Below, piece after piece: positions 7,914 through 17,408 of a DNA stretch of 64,000 bases. Source of the DNA: Nitrospinaceae bacterium. GTDB taxonomy: Bacteria > Nitrospinota > Nitrospinia > Nitrospinales > Nitrospinaceae. Below the pieces are notes generated by a model. The model searched no databases. It was given only the letters and a program-made list of their open reading frames with translations, and had not been told where the DNA came from. Both the position numbers and the translations under genes were made by a program. Each line of letters starts with the position of its first letter. The first letter of the stretch is position 1. The stretch covers positions 1-64,000 of the forward strand of contig JAJDBJ010000083.1 in NCBI GenBank assembly GCA_029261395.1, read 5' to 3'.

Positions 7914-9015
7914 AGCGGATGGGTAGTGTTACCACCACTCCCCCCATGACATCCAGCAATTTAAAATCCCGTTTGGGGCTTTTCGGGTGGGCGTTATGGC
8001 ATTCAACGCAAGCCGGGGAGACCGCCAAATCCGCGTAAATGGATTGAAAAAACTGTTTGCGTCCTATTTTGATCCGGCCGGTATAAGGCCGAATAGGATG
8101 GTAATCCACCGTTTCCAGCCCCATCTGCTCAAACTTATTGTCCGGGCTATTTTTCATATTGATGGGCCACAGGCTGATCAATTGAAAGTTAAGGCCCAAC
8201 CCTTGTTCCCGGATCAGGCGGCTGGTATTCATCAGAAATTGCGCCGGGAGCATCAGGGCATGGTTTTGTTCCCAATGTTCGCTGGCGGATAGTATCTTCC
8301 TGCTTTCGAGGCGCTCCACAATATGCTTGGCATAGACGGCTCGATTTGACTCCAGAATGGAATGGACATAGTCCGCCACCACTTCCGGCGGGAACAGAAA
8401 ATGGTCACTCGGTTTTTTATTGAATCGCCTGCCCAGGGGAAGATCAATCACGATCCCGCCCATAACGTCCCCGATTTTGAAATCGGTTTTGGGACTTTTC
8501 GGGTGTTGGTTGTGGCAGGAGACACAGGATTCGACTACGGCTTTATCCGGGTAGATGGCTTCGTAAAACCAGACACCGTTTTTCTGGACGACCCAGGTAA
8601 AGGGTTGGTCGGGGTTTTGCGCCACCTGTTTCAAACCGCGTTTTTCCGTTTGGGAGGGTGGAACATTTTTGGGATTGATGGGCCACAGGCTCATCAACCG
8701 GTAACGCATTCCGATCCCGCGCTGATTCGACATGTGGGAGGACATCATCAAAAATTGCGCCGGCAAGGGAAGGGTGTTTTCCTGTTTCCAATTCTCGGTG
8801 GTTTTAAGAGAGCCAGATTTGCCGAGACGGTCCACAATAGTCTTGGAATAGGTGGTGCGACCGGCTTCAATGACACCATGGACAAAGTCGGCCGTACGCC
8901 GGGCGGAGATTCCGGCAGGTTCCTCCGAAGGGTTGGATTGAACGAGAGTGGAGTGAAGCAAAAAGAGTGCAGTTAAGGTAAAAAGGAGCGGCAACTTGAA
9001 AATCAACCGGTTCAT
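7912..9015 (-). CDS. Tandem DUF3365 (Tll0287-like) secreted heme protein
   Basis: 367 aa from the ATG preceded by a GGAAAGGGGG ribosome site. After a signal peptide (about 1-26) come two copies of the same domain. Each has a DFVH or DYVHS helix, a long AQFLM segment, SLWPIN, and then CXXCH followed by HPKSP...DVMGG. The heme-attachment motifs are C164-C167-H168 and C336-C339-H340. DUF3365 domains are extracytoplasmic c-heme, PAS-like modules often fused to sensors. Here two stand alone with no transducer domain, so the protein may be a periplasmic redox or gas-binding protein. Function is not established. Confidence 0.85.
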   Translation of the reverse strand: MNRLIFKLPLLFTLTALFLLHSTLVQSNPSEEPAGISARRTADFVHGVIEAGRTTYSKTIVDRLGKSGSLKTTENWKQENTLPLPAQFLMMSSHMSNQRGIGMRYRLMSLWPINPKNVPPSQTEKRGLKQVAQNPDQPFTWVVQKNGVWFYEAIYPDKAVVESCVSCHNQHPKSPKTDFKIGDVMGGIVIDLPLGRRFNKKPSDHFLFPPEVVADYVHSILESNRAVYAKHIVERLESRKILSASEHWEQNHALMLPAQFLMNTSRLIREQGLGLNFQLISLWPINMKNSPDNKFEQMGLETVDYHPIRPYTGRIKIGRKQFFQSIYADLAVSPACVECHNAHPKSPKRDFKLLDVMGGVVVTLPIR

Positions 9016-9257
9016 GGGAAACCCCCTTTCCGGTATAAGACCGTGTGGCAGGGCCTGGCGAGACGGAGCCCTACGGTCGATTATTTTGATTGGGAACACC
9101 AAGCGGGGCTTCCCTGTGCAAGTTTTGCCGGAGCAGGGAAACCCGAAGGTTTACGACCTATGGAAAAAATATAGGCCCTTTTTTCAGAAATTCAATGGAA
9201 GAAGGGAATAAACAGGGCGGAAAGAGACCAGCCTCTGGGAGGATCGGCGTATCGCCG

Positions 9258-9300
9258 CCCAGCGTGACGCTGGAACCGATTTTGCTGAGGCTTTATCGCG
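9258..9300 (-). repeat. Dispersed repeat with GCCCAGCGTGACGCTGG core
   Basis: The palindromic core GCCCAGCGTGACGCTGG followed by an ATTTTGCTGAGGCTT-like tail. The same segment occurs in reverse complement at 62026-62070, where it forms the 3' end of dut. Confidence 0.6.
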
Positions 9301-9387
9301 CGTTCAATAAGTTACTTTAGCCAGCGGGGGTTTTAAAGTTACCTGCGGAGGTACTCCGCTCAGCCAGTTGCCTCCCTCGCTGTGGAG

Positions 9388-9474
9388 GCCTTTGCATAAG
9401 AGGTTGATTTGAATTTGTAGTTACCCCATTTATGGGGCTCATTTCAAAACCGCTGGATAAATCGAGCAACTACA
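9388..9474 (+). repeat. Dispersed palindromic repeat, copy B (intact)
   Basis: It shares the TTTGCATAAGAGGTTGATTT lead-in with copy A, then TGTAGTT (9416) ... AACTACA (9474) enclosing CCCCATTTATGGGG and CTGGATAAATCGAG hairpins. Upstream (9340-9390) are further short hairpins. The rest of 9016-9543 contains no gene that I can support. Confidence 0.7.
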
Positions 9475-9543
9475 ATACATGGAATATTTGCCTTATTTGG
9501 AATCTTGGCGTTATGCAAAGCTCTCCCCGCTATGGAGATCCTC

Positions 9544-10155
9544 TTAAAACCGGAAACGGGCGCCGAACAGGAAATCGTGGCTGGTGTATTCCGTTTCGAA
9601 GGGTCCTGACAAGGGAAGGTTGTAAGAGGGGTCGGAGGTGGTGAAATAACGGTATCCGAACGTCAAGGTGGCTTTGGGGCTGATATCAAACCCGATGCCC
9701 GCCATCAACTGAAAAGCTCCCACCACATCGGAATCATCCGCCGTAAACCCGAGATCCTCTTCTACATTGACCACTGCAAATCCCAGTCCTGCACCGACAT
9801 AAGGTCTTATCGGAGAATTGGTGGGAATGTCAAAATAACCGTTACCCATGAAGCTGACCGCTCTAAAAGTGAAATCTTGGGGAAACCCAGCAACATCGGC
9901 TGTATTAGAATGCAAGCCGATTTCTCCTTCGACACGAATCATCGGGTTCAGTTCTACACCGATGGCGCCATTGATCACAAAAGCAGGATCGTTATCAAAT
10001 TTATTTCCAGAAGGTCCGGCTATATCGGCATCCGGTCGAATGCCGAATCCAATATTTCCGGAAAGGTACAAATTGTGAGGACGAGCTTGCGCCCATGCCT
10101 GTGCCGCAAAAAGAAGAACCAGAACTCCGATGACCAGTCCAAAAACACGTTTCAT
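9544..10155 (-). CDS. Outer-membrane beta-barrel protein (OmpW/porin-like)
   Basis: 203 aa from the ATG that follows a GGAGGAG-type ribosome site; upstream in-frame codons lack one. A signal peptide (VLVLLFAAQAWAQA) is cleaved near residue 22. The remainder is alternating beta-strands ending in FLFGARFRF, a C-terminal aromatic typical of barrels inserted by BamA. The segment IRPYVGAGLGFAVVNVEE and GYRYFTTSDPSY resemble the OMP_b-brl/Opa-like eight-stranded barrels. It is a paralogue of the next gene downstream in coordinates. The substrate is unknown. Confidence 0.8.
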   Translation of the reverse strand: MKRVFGLVIGVLVLLFAAQAWAQARPHNLYLSGNIGFGIRPDADIAGPSGNKFDNDPAFVINGAIGVELNPMIRVEGEIGLHSNTADVAGFPQDFTFRAVSFMGNGYFDIPTNSPIRPYVGAGLGFAVVNVEEDLGFTADDSDVVGAFQLMAGIGFDISPKATLTFGYRYFTTSDPSYNLPLSGPFETEYTSHDFLFGARFRF

Positions 10156-10318
10156 ATCGTCTCCTCCCCAAAGTTTAAACATTTTTAAATTGGGTGGATA
10201 ATAGCAAAAGGGCGAGGCTTCCCGCAACCGGATTTAGAAACAGGCCTCTATTGGGTATTTTAAAGGGCTGTTAATCAAAGGATTTAATGGAGTGCGTGAA
10301 GTCCTGTGGAGATGAGGC

Positions 10319-10939
10319 TTAAAGGTTGAACAGGTACCGCATTTTCAGGATGAACTCATGGTTTTCCAGTCCCATCCGCACCCGTTGACCGGCGGGCAAT
10401 ACAAATTCCGGATCAGCCGCGTCGAAGAATCGGTATCCCAGGCTGAATGTGGCCTTGGGGTTGTAGTTCCAGCCGATGCCGGCTTCCAGTTGATAAGCGA
10501 ACACGGATTCATCGGCATCAATCGCCTGGCCCAGTGAAACCGTTTCCAGTTGGGCGGTCGCGACACCGAGGCCTCCTCCCAAATAAAGCTTCAAGCGTGT
10601 TTTAGAGGGAACATCGTAATACCCGTTAAACATCATGGCAGAAGTTACGGCTTGGGGGTCTTCCCCGCCCCCGGTTCGGATGTCATTCTCGCGGTAGGAG
10701 AGTTCCCACTCTGCCCGGAGGCTGTTGCCGAAATCGTAGCCCAGAAAACCTCCGAACGTGTATCCCGGACTGAATTCCATAGTTTCGGTTCCCAGGCTTG
10801 GACTCGAGAGAACGGTATCCGGTCGAAGGGTCGCGCCGACACTGGCTCCGACATAGATTCCACTGCCTTCGGCATACACGTTTGTGGTGAGTGTCAGGAA
10901 CAGTCCAAGGTGGATTAAAAAAGCCAGCTGGCGGCGCAT
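10319..10939 (-). CDS. Outer-membrane beta-barrel protein, paralogue of the previous one
   Basis: 206 aa, start preceded by GGGAGAAAC. Signal peptide ending TTNVYAEG. Barrel features match the neighbour at 9544: LKLYLGGGLGVATAQLE aligns with RPYVGAGLGFAVVNVEE, and FSLGYRFFDAADPEF with LTFGYRYFTTSDPSY. The sequence ends in MRYLFNL. About 160 bases separate the two genes, so this is a local duplication. No partner gene indicates a transport role; a structural barrel is as likely as a channel. Confidence 0.8.
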   Translation of the reverse strand: MRRQLAFLIHLGLFLTLTTNVYAEGSGIYVGASVGATLRPDTVLSSPSLGTETMEFSPGYTFGGFLGYDFGNSLRAEWELSYRENDIRTGGGEDPQAVTSAMMFNGYYDVPSKTRLKLYLGGGLGVATAQLETVSLGQAIDADESVFAYQLEAGIGWNYNPKATFSLGYRFFDAADPEFVLPAGQRVRMGLENHEFILKMRYLFNL

Positions 10940-11067
10940 GTGTTTCTCCCAATTGATAAACAAGGTATTCGAGTTTGCGAATATATATTTCCGCTTACAG
11001 GTTGTCAATAAAAGGTCGTAAAGCCCGCCGACTCCTGACACATTTTTTGCAGGTGCCGGGAAATAAT

Positions 11068-13176
11068 TTAAATTTGCCGGATCAGGGATTGGATATGGTG
11101 TTGTTCACTGGACGAGAAGGGAAGATTGCCAAAGCGGTTTCGTTCGTAGAACCGTGTGATGGACTCTACGGCTTCCCGCTTTTCCGGGGGCAGGCCGGTC
11201 AGTGTATCCAGAAACTCCAGATGTGTTGCGGTATTGGGCTTGAGGATTCCCTGGGACTCCAGACGTTTTAGCATTTGACGATAGATTTGAACTGCGAAGG
11301 GCAACCGGGGTGCCCACGGGGTTCCTCGCCACTGGTATTTTTTGGATCCAAACCTCCATACCAGGAACCCTGTCACGATCAAAAGGAGTACCCAAGGATT
11401 ATTTTTGAGGGTGTTCAGCATGTCCTTAAAGCTGGGGGGCTCCCATTTTTTCCATCGGTCTTTAAACGATTGGGTTTCCCGGCTGAAATAATCCACCAGT
11501 TGCGTCTGGTCCTGCATGGAATATCGAATGATATACCTCTGCCAGTAAAGACGCATGAGATCGAACCTGCGGGACAGCATATTGGGCGAATGGGAAACGG
11601 CTCCGGGATCGGGCGGTGTGGGATCGTAGACCTGCCACCCCTGGCCTGCAACATACGCCTCCACCCAGGAGTGGGCATGAGTCTGGCGGACGATCATGTA
11701 TTGTCCCAGGTCGTTCCATTCCGTACCGGAAAAGCCGTTGATGATCCGTGATGGTATTCCGTTCAGCCGCAAAAGCACTGCCATCGCCGAGGCGAAATAT
11801 TCACAGTGACCTTCCTTGCGCACGAATAAAAATTCGTCCAATGCCGATTCATGGGTTTTCCGTTTCATGTCCAGTGAATATCCGTAATTGTTCTTCAGAT
11901 ACTTGAGGATCTTGCGCGCCTTGACGGTTTCGGGATCGCTATTATCCACCAAATTCTGAGCCAGTTTGCGGGTTCTGGGGCTGATTTTCGGTAATTGCAG
12001 AAACCGGTTGGGATAGATATTGCGTGAATTGACGTGGAGGGGATGAGGATAATTGGTTTTGGGATTCCCTATGTCAGCGATGACGGTGTATCGTCTGGGT
12101 CCAGTGTGCCTGTCCAGGGTTTTCAGAGAATATCCCTGATCCATTTGAATTTTCTTGAAGGTTCCCTCAATTTCAAGGGGGATTCCGTAGGTGAATACCA
12201 CCGGTGAATTGAACGATTCCATATAGATGTCCTGGACGATCATTTCCCTGGGTGCCGGAACGGTGAACAAATGCGCCCCCCGGCCGTGAAGGTTTAAAGA
12301 CTGCCAAGCGGGAGGCATGGTGGAGTACCAGGTTTTGCCGTCATAGTAGTCCAGATTCACGCCCCGCCAGAGAACCCTGGAAGGAGGCCGGTAGATCTGT
12401 CCGTTTTTGCGAAACTCCACCCGCATGACCACGCTGTCGTTTTGTTTGATGCGGCCCACTTCTCCCAGTTCCACCCGGTCGGAAAATCCGCTGACTGGTC
12501 CCCCTCCGGAATCCAGCGACAGAAACCCCAGTCCCAACCGTGGAAAACTGACGAAGATAACCGCAGTCAATAAAAAGCTGGCCAGAATCATGGTTGCGGA
12601 CAGGACGAACAAAGAAAAACCGGTGGCTTCATGCTCCCCCGTGTGGCGAAAACCTGATGGAGGGCAATGGGTTCCCACCCGCTCCACCATCATGTTGTAA
12701 AAGATCAGGCACCAGCACAGGACGAGATAAAATGACAGGAACAGCAGGCCGAAGACCATATCCTGAATGAACAGGGCTCCAATCAGCAGGCAGACGATTG
12801 AGATCAAATAACCGTAAAGATAATCATTGAGTTCGGACTTGAACACAAAACGGGTGAGCAGGATGAAAATCAGAAACCAGACCGTTAAATCGAGGATTGG
12901 GGGTTTCCATATAAAATAAATAAGGGGTAGAATAACCAGACCCGTCAGCCAAATGGAAAATCGGACCGGAGGGTGGACCGGAGTTTTATGATATATTTCC
13001 AGGGTGAAGCACCCCATCAAAACCGTTAAAATCAGGATTCCAGCGGCCAGGGGAATAACCGCGCCAAAAATCAGACAGGCTATCCCCAAAGCCGCGAGCA
13101 GATAGCTGAATCCTACAAAACAGGTGCGCAGGCGGGGGTTGCGATTTCGTATGTCAATTGACAATAAAGTTTCCAT
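11068..13176 (-). CDS. TgpA-like membrane transglutaminase
   Basis: 702 aa from the ATG with AAAGGA immediately upstream. About six N-terminal transmembrane segments (residues roughly 15-220) precede a large extracytoplasmic part with a transglutaminase-like core. The catalytic triad is visible as Cys458 (EGHCEYFASAM), His502 (THAHSWVEAY) and Asp518 (VYDPTPP). Another transmembrane helix (LLLIVTGFLVWRFG) is followed by a cytoplasmic DUF4129-like tail. TgpA proteins are essential in some Gram-negatives, but their substrate is unknown. The usual MoxR ATPase and DUF58 partners are not adjacent here. Confidence 0.88.
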   Translation of the reverse strand: METLLSIDIRNRNPRLRTCFVGFSYLLAALGIACLIFGAVIPLAAGILILTVLMGCFTLEIYHKTPVHPPVRFSIWLTGLVILPLIYFIWKPPILDLTVWFLIFILLTRFVFKSELNDYLYGYLISIVCLLIGALFIQDMVFGLLFLSFYLVLCWCLIFYNMMVERVGTHCPPSGFRHTGEHEATGFSLFVLSATMILASFLLTAVIFVSFPRLGLGFLSLDSGGGPVSGFSDRVELGEVGRIKQNDSVVMRVEFRKNGQIYRPPSRVLWRGVNLDYYDGKTWYSTMPPAWQSLNLHGRGAHLFTVPAPREMIVQDIYMESFNSPVVFTYGIPLEIEGTFKKIQMDQGYSLKTLDRHTGPRRYTVIADIGNPKTNYPHPLHVNSRNIYPNRFLQLPKISPRTRKLAQNLVDNSDPETVKARKILKYLKNNYGYSLDMKRKTHESALDEFLFVRKEGHCEYFASAMAVLLRLNGIPSRIINGFSGTEWNDLGQYMIVRQTHAHSWVEAYVAGQGWQVYDPTPPDPGAVSHSPNMLSRRFDLMRLYWQRYIIRYSMQDQTQLVDYFSRETQSFKDRWKKWEPPSFKDMLNTLKNNPWVLLLIVTGFLVWRFGSKKYQWRGTPWAPRLPFAVQIYRQMLKRLESQGILKPNTATHLEFLDTLTGLPPEKREAVESITRFYERNRFGNLPFSSSEQHHIQSLIRQI

Positions 13177-13279
13177 TCCTTTACAATGGCCCGGTTGCCA
13201 ACCCTCCATTGCCTTTTGATCGATGTTGAGATTGCGGTGGGGTATATTGAATAGTCTAAATCATTTTTTCGGGGGTTCC

Positions 13280-13828
13280 ATGCGAAAGATCATTATTCTG
13301 CTTTGGATTGCGATTCTGGCAGGAGGAGCAGGTTCAGCATTTGCAGGTGAAATTGCCGTTATCGAAACCAAGTTTGGAAATATCGAATTGGAATTTTTTG
13401 AGGACAAGGCCCCCGGTCATGTTAAAAACTTCAAGACCCTCGCTAAGACGGGATTTTACAACGGGACTCTGTTTCATCGGGTGATCCCCGGTTTCATGGT
13501 TCAGGGCGGAGACCCCAATACCAAAAATCCGGATCGCTCCATGCACGGTATGGGTGGGCCCGGCTATAGCATCAATGCCGAGTTCAACGATACCAGGCAC
13601 GAACGGGGTGTGCTCTCCATGGCCCGCTCGTCGGATCCAAATAGCGCAGGATCGCAGTTCTTCATCGTGGTCAAGGATGCCAATTTTCTGGACGGTAAAT
13701 ACACAGCGTTCGGCAAAGTGATTAAAGGGATGGACGTGGCGGATAAGATTGTCAGTGCACCACGAGATGGGAATGACAATCCTCACGAACCCATCAGGAT
13801 GAAAGTTACCATTCAATCTAAAAAATAA
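13280..13828 (+). CDS. Cyclophilin-type peptidyl-prolyl isomerase, periplasmic
   Basis: 182 aa from the ATG after GGGGG; earlier in-frame codons only lengthen a poor leader. The signal peptide is MRKIIILLWIAILAGG... ending SAFA. The cyclophilin core is complete: FHRVIPGFMVQGGDP, GSQFFIVV and AFGKVIKGMDV. It catalyses proline cis-trans isomerisation in the periplasm. It is followed 23 bases later by a leaderless paralogue, so the pair serves both compartments. Confidence 0.93.
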   Translation: MRKIIILLWIAILAGGAGSAFAGEIAVIETKFGNIELEFFEDKAPGHVKNFKTLAKTGFYNGTLFHRVIPGFMVQGGDPNTKNPDRSMHGMGGPGYSINAEFNDTRHERGVLSMARSSDPNSAGSQFFIVVKDANFLDGKYTAFGKVIKGMDVADKIVSAPRDGNDNPHEPIRMKVTIQSKK

Positions 13829-13851
13829 TTTTAAAGCCAAAGGAGCTTTTT

Positions 13852-14340
13852 ATGAGTAAGGAAGTCGCAGTCATCGAAACCACGCACGGAACCATTAAAC
13901 TTGAGCTTTTTGAAGACAAAGCTCCCGGTCATGTCAAAAATTTCAAGGACCTGGCCAATAAGAATTTTTATGACGGCACCACGTTTCACCGCGTCATTCC
14001 CGGCTTTATGATTCAGGGTGGCGATCCCAATTCAAAATCCGACAACCGTTCCAGTCATGGCACGGGCGGACCGGGACATACCATCGACGCGGAATTCAAT
14101 GACACCAAGCACGAACGGGGTGTGCTCTCCATGGCGCGGTCGCAGGATCCGAACAGTGCCGGGTCGCAGTTTTTCATCTGCGTCAAGGATGCGTTTTTTC
14201 TGGATGGCCAGTACACGGCGTTCGGCAGGGTTGTTGAGGGCATGGACGTCGCGGATAAAATCGTCAATGAACCCCGCGACTCCAACGACAACCCAGAGGA
14301 AAAGATGGAAATGAAATCCGTTACCATCGTCGAGGAGTAG
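13852..14340 (+). CDS. Cyclophilin-type peptidyl-prolyl isomerase, cytoplasmic
   Basis: 162 aa, no signal peptide. FHRVIPGFMIQGGDP, GSQFFICV and AFGRVVEGMDV mark a complete bacterial cyclophilin. It is close to its upstream neighbour throughout and clearly arose by tandem duplication. The AAAGGAG ribosome site is well placed. Confidence 0.93.
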   Translation: MSKEVAVIETTHGTIKLELFEDKAPGHVKNFKDLANKNFYDGTTFHRVIPGFMIQGGDPNSKSDNRSSHGTGGPGHTIDAEFNDTKHERGVLSMARSQDPNSAGSQFFICVKDAFFLDGQYTAFGRVVEGMDVADKIVNEPRDSNDNPEEKMEMKSVTIVEE

Positions 14341-14373
14341 GATTTTCGTCAGAATCTCTTGAAGGAAGGAACT

Positions 14374-14745
14374 ATGGAAAACGAATTAATTGTTAATGTG
14401 TACAAATTTATGGGGAATGACTTATTGACGGGTCGTACCTCAGACGATGGCTCTCCTTCGGCCGAGTCTCTCAGAAAACATGTTCTGGAGAACTGGGATA
14501 AGTACGAACGGATTTCCATATCGCTCGATAACATAATGCAGATGACTCGTCCTTTTCTGGACGAGGCCTTTGCCAAACTGCTGGAAGACCATACTTTGGA
14601 CGAGTTTAATCAGAAAATTTATCTGCCCGATGCGAAAGAAAACATTGTTAAGGATTTAAACAACGCATTTAAAATTCGCCAGAAAATAATCCAGTCGCAA
14701 AAAGCAAGAGAGGAAGAAGGTAAGGGAGACGAGCTTGGACTTTAG
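14374..14745 (+). CDS. STAS-like DUF4325 domain protein
   Basis: 123 aa from the ATG following GAAGGAAGGA. The core is SLDNIMQMTRPFLDEAFAKLL, the alpha/beta STAS-like pattern of DUF4325: an Asp-rich turn, then a serine/threonine-bearing helix, then an Arg/Lys-rich amphipathic C-terminus. Such domains occur in regulatory and partner-binding proteins. It follows the cyclophilins closely and probably shares their transcript. Its partner is unknown. Confidence 0.65.
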   Translation: MENELIVNVYKFMGNDLLTGRTSDDGSPSAESLRKHVLENWDKYERISISLDNIMQMTRPFLDEAFAKLLEDHTLDEFNQKIYLPDAKENIVKDLNNAFKIRQKIIQSQKAREEEGKGDELGL

Positions 14746-14750
14746 AGGGA

Positions 14751-14779
14751 TGCGGCTCTGCCTCAGTGAGGCAACCGCA
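14751..14779. terminator. Hairpin between convergent genes
   Basis: TTGCCTCA / TGAGGCAA-type stem extended by GCGG / CCGC. There is no U-run, so it may be a weak terminator or a fragment of the dispersed hairpin repeats seen at 9.3 kb. Confidence 0.35.
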
Positions 14780-14810
14780 GGCAGTCCCTTCTTGTAAGGC
14801 CAGGGTTCTC

Positions 14811-15410
14811 TTATTTTACTTTAGTGAGCATTACCGCCTCGATGATGGCTTCGGTAAACTCTTCGACCGCTTCAGCCCCTACCGCAGTGATGATCCGTTC
14901 GTGGATCACCATGTTTTCGTCCGCTATGATGGCGGCGGCTTTCTCCAGTTCTGGGAGGGTGTGTTTGTCCTGTGGCGCGGCCACTTCGATATTTTCCAGC
15001 AATCCTGCAATTCCCAATGCCGGAACGCCCTGTCCGATGGCGGCGATCACCATGTCACTTTTAAAACGATCCAGTATCAGCAAACGTGTCAGCTTGTCGG
15101 GCCACACATATTTTCGGGCTCCGCGTCCGCCGATGACTACCACAGCATGGTACACACCGACGACTTGGCGCGTCCCCTTGCCCCCGGTCACATAACTGTC
15201 TCCCGTAATACCTTCGATGGCGTCCACGATCAGAAAGTCTGGCATGATCCTCCCGGATTTCATACCTACGGCTTCCTTGAGTTTGGAGGAGGCGATACGT
15301 ACATCCGCTCCTTCCTCGCGGAATTTTTTTAGAGGGAACTCCAGTTCCGCTTCGTCGTAATAATCTTTTGGAATAATAATCAGTATGTTTTTACCTTCCA
15401 AACGTGCCAT
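14811..15410 (-). CDS. DJ-1/PfpI superfamily protein lacking the nucleophile cysteine
   Basis: 199 aa, start at MARLEGKN with AGGAG upstream. It has the class I glutamine-amidotransferase-like fold of DJ-1/PfpI: ILIIIPKDYYDEAELEFPL at the N-terminus, a Glu on the first helix, and AVVVIGGRGARKYVW. The nucleophile elbow, usually AICHG, reads AAIGQG here, so both Cys and His are replaced. It is therefore unlikely to act as a deglycase or protease; it could be a binding or regulatory paralogue. It stands alone between convergent and same-strand genes. Confidence 0.75.
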   Translation of the reverse strand: MARLEGKNILIIIPKDYYDEAELEFPLKKFREEGADVRIASSKLKEAVGMKSGRIMPDFLIVDAIEGITGDSYVTGGKGTRQVVGVYHAVVVIGGRGARKYVWPDKLTRLLILDRFKSDMVIAAIGQGVPALGIAGLLENIEVAAPQDKHTLPELEKAAAIIADENMVIHERIITAVGAEAVEEFTEAIIEAVMLTKVK

Positions 15411-15503
15411 CGCTGTATGTCTCCTGTCCCTTCCCATAGCCTGAGGCCGGGCGGGTGCCTGCTGGATTTAAAAGAAGGTTTGAATTATAGATGAAAACCG
15501 CGA

Positions 15504-17408
15504 TTAGTCCAATACCAGTTGGACCAGGAAGAAATTATCTTTCTGCTTCAGCAATTGGGCGTGATTTTTCAGAAACCCGCTCAGCGCGGCCTGGTGGTCT
15601 GGAGAAAATGCGGTTTCTTTCCCGAATACGTATTTGCGGTCAAACATCAGGTGGGTCATGCCCAGAGATCGCAATTGACGACGGATGCCCTCGGGCGAGG
15701 AGTCCTGTGTCAGAAGAGTCTGCAGAGTGTACGCCTCAAACACGCTGTCACTATGGAAAGGCCGCTCTGCCAAATAACCCAGATTACGCATATAGACGAA
15801 CAACACCTTGGACTCGGGGGGCAGTTTGTTCATCGCCTGATACATGGGGTAACGGGGGACGTTCCGGGCAAGATACTGGTCGCGGGTTTCCTCCCCGGTT
15901 ATAAATTTGCCCGGCGCCTTTTCCTTCCATACGTCCCAGATCAGATAAAGATTGAACGACACCGCACAAGCGGCCATCCCCAGTAGTACTTGGCTCAGCC
16001 AGCGCGGCGTGGAACCTCCCTCGGATTTTGGACGGGTGATCTTTGCCAGCCCGGCGACGCTCAGCAAGGTCAGTATCGTAAAAGCGGGTGCCAGGAACCG
16101 GACGTATTGGAAGTAAACGAACCAGAAGAAAATCAACACCGCGAAAACTACAGCCAGGGAGGTCTCTCGGGATGAGCGGGATTTCCACAAGCCGACGATC
16201 AGCGCGGGAATCAGGATGAAGAAAGCGATGCCGATCTGCCCGTCGAACCTCAAAGTATGCGGTTGGGCATGAAAGGTGAGGTTGTAGGGTAGCAGTATCA
16301 AATCCCACAAGCCTCTTCCCATACCGAAGAGTTTTACATAATGATCGAAATCCAAAGCCCGGTTGGGGTCCCAGTTGACACGCTCCGCCCCGCCCAGAAA
16401 CTGCATCAGCAGTGGTAGAAAAGGGTTGCCGGAGTATTGATAATTCCGCCACCACCAGGGAGCCATGAACAGAAAGACGATGCCGGAGAAAATCACGATA
16501 TGTTTCAGTACCCGTGCCGGATTGTTGTCCTTTTTCCCCTCCAGAGCGATACCCAGTATCACCAGAGGGAGCACAATCAGTCCGGTCAATTTGGTGCCCC
16601 AGGCCGCGCCGGCGAACACCGCCATGTAGAAAAACCAGAAGGGCAGGCGGGTTTCCCGCCACCGGTCCCAGGCATAAAATGTGAAGAATATAAATCCCGC
16701 CAGCGCCAGATCGATATAGGCGGAAGCGGAAATCTCGAAAAAGGTCGGCGTGCTGAAAAACAATACCGGCACGAACCAGGCCAGACGCGGCGACAGGTAC
16801 TGGTGGAAATAAACCCCCAATCCCAAGAGAAGAAGAAAGGCCATTCCCAGGCCGCACAGGGCGGGAAGAGACTCCACACCGAACATCATGGCAAACAGAA
16901 ACACCATATCGAACAGCAGGGGGAAAAAGGAGTACATGTTGTTGGGCAGGTTGACGATGCCGTGGTGTTCGAGATAAGCCTTGGGGATCGCCAGATGATA
17001 GACCAATGCGTCGGTTTTCACCGGCGGAGCCAGCGCCAGTATCAGCGCCAGCACTACCAGTATCGCGAGGATCATAATGGCGAATCCCTGAAACCCCCGG
17101 TCGGGCTGATCTTTACCGAGAAATTTTCCAAGTGAAGGCTGGAAGGCAGAAACCTCCTGCCAAAGGGAAGGCCCGATTTTTGCGGAACCCAACACAATCG
17201 ATCCGATAATGATCCACCCGGTCACCGGATAAATACCTCCGGCAAAAGCGAGAATGGTGGTCAGCAGTGCCACCGCCACCAGGCCCAGCAGGGTATGAAA
17301 CACCAGCCGTTCCAGGAAGTGCGCATAAACGGGTTTCCAAAAGGAAGCCAGGATTTCACCTGCCAGAAAAAACGCCAGAAAAAGTATCGTGAAGAGGAGA
17401 AGGTCCAT
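15504..17408 (-). CDS. GT-C family multi-membrane glycosyltransferase-like protein
   Basis: 634 aa with roughly 12 hydrophobic segments and a C-terminal soluble domain. The first periplasmic loop has KTDALVYHLAIPKAYLEHH, the acidic/His motif typical of GT39/ArnT/PMT-like GT-C enzymes that use polyprenyl-phosphate sugar donors. YIDLALAGFIFFTFYAWDRW is a further conserved helix. Substrate unknown. No polysaccharide operon is adjacent, so its target could be a protein or lipid. Confidence 0.75.
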   Translation of the reverse strand: MDLLLFTILFLAFFLAGEILASFWKPVYAHFLERLVFHTLLGLVAVALLTTILAFAGGIYPVTGWIIIGSIVLGSAKIGPSLWQEVSAFQPSLGKFLGKDQPDRGFQGFAIMILAILVVLALILALAPPVKTDALVYHLAIPKAYLEHHGIVNLPNNMYSFFPLLFDMVFLFAMMFGVESLPALCGLGMAFLLLLGLGVYFHQYLSPRLAWFVPVLFFSTPTFFEISASAYIDLALAGFIFFTFYAWDRWRETRLPFWFFYMAVFAGAAWGTKLTGLIVLPLVILGIALEGKKDNNPARVLKHIVIFSGIVFLFMAPWWWRNYQYSGNPFLPLLMQFLGGAERVNWDPNRALDFDHYVKLFGMGRGLWDLILLPYNLTFHAQPHTLRFDGQIGIAFFILIPALIVGLWKSRSSRETSLAVVFAVLIFFWFVYFQYVRFLAPAFTILTLLSVAGLAKITRPKSEGGSTPRWLSQVLLGMAACAVSFNLYLIWDVWKEKAPGKFITGEETRDQYLARNVPRYPMYQAMNKLPPESKVLFVYMRNLGYLAERPFHSDSVFEAYTLQTLLTQDSSPEGIRRQLRSLGMTHLMFDRKYVFGKETAFSPDHQAALSGFLKNHAQLLKQKDNFFLVQLVLD

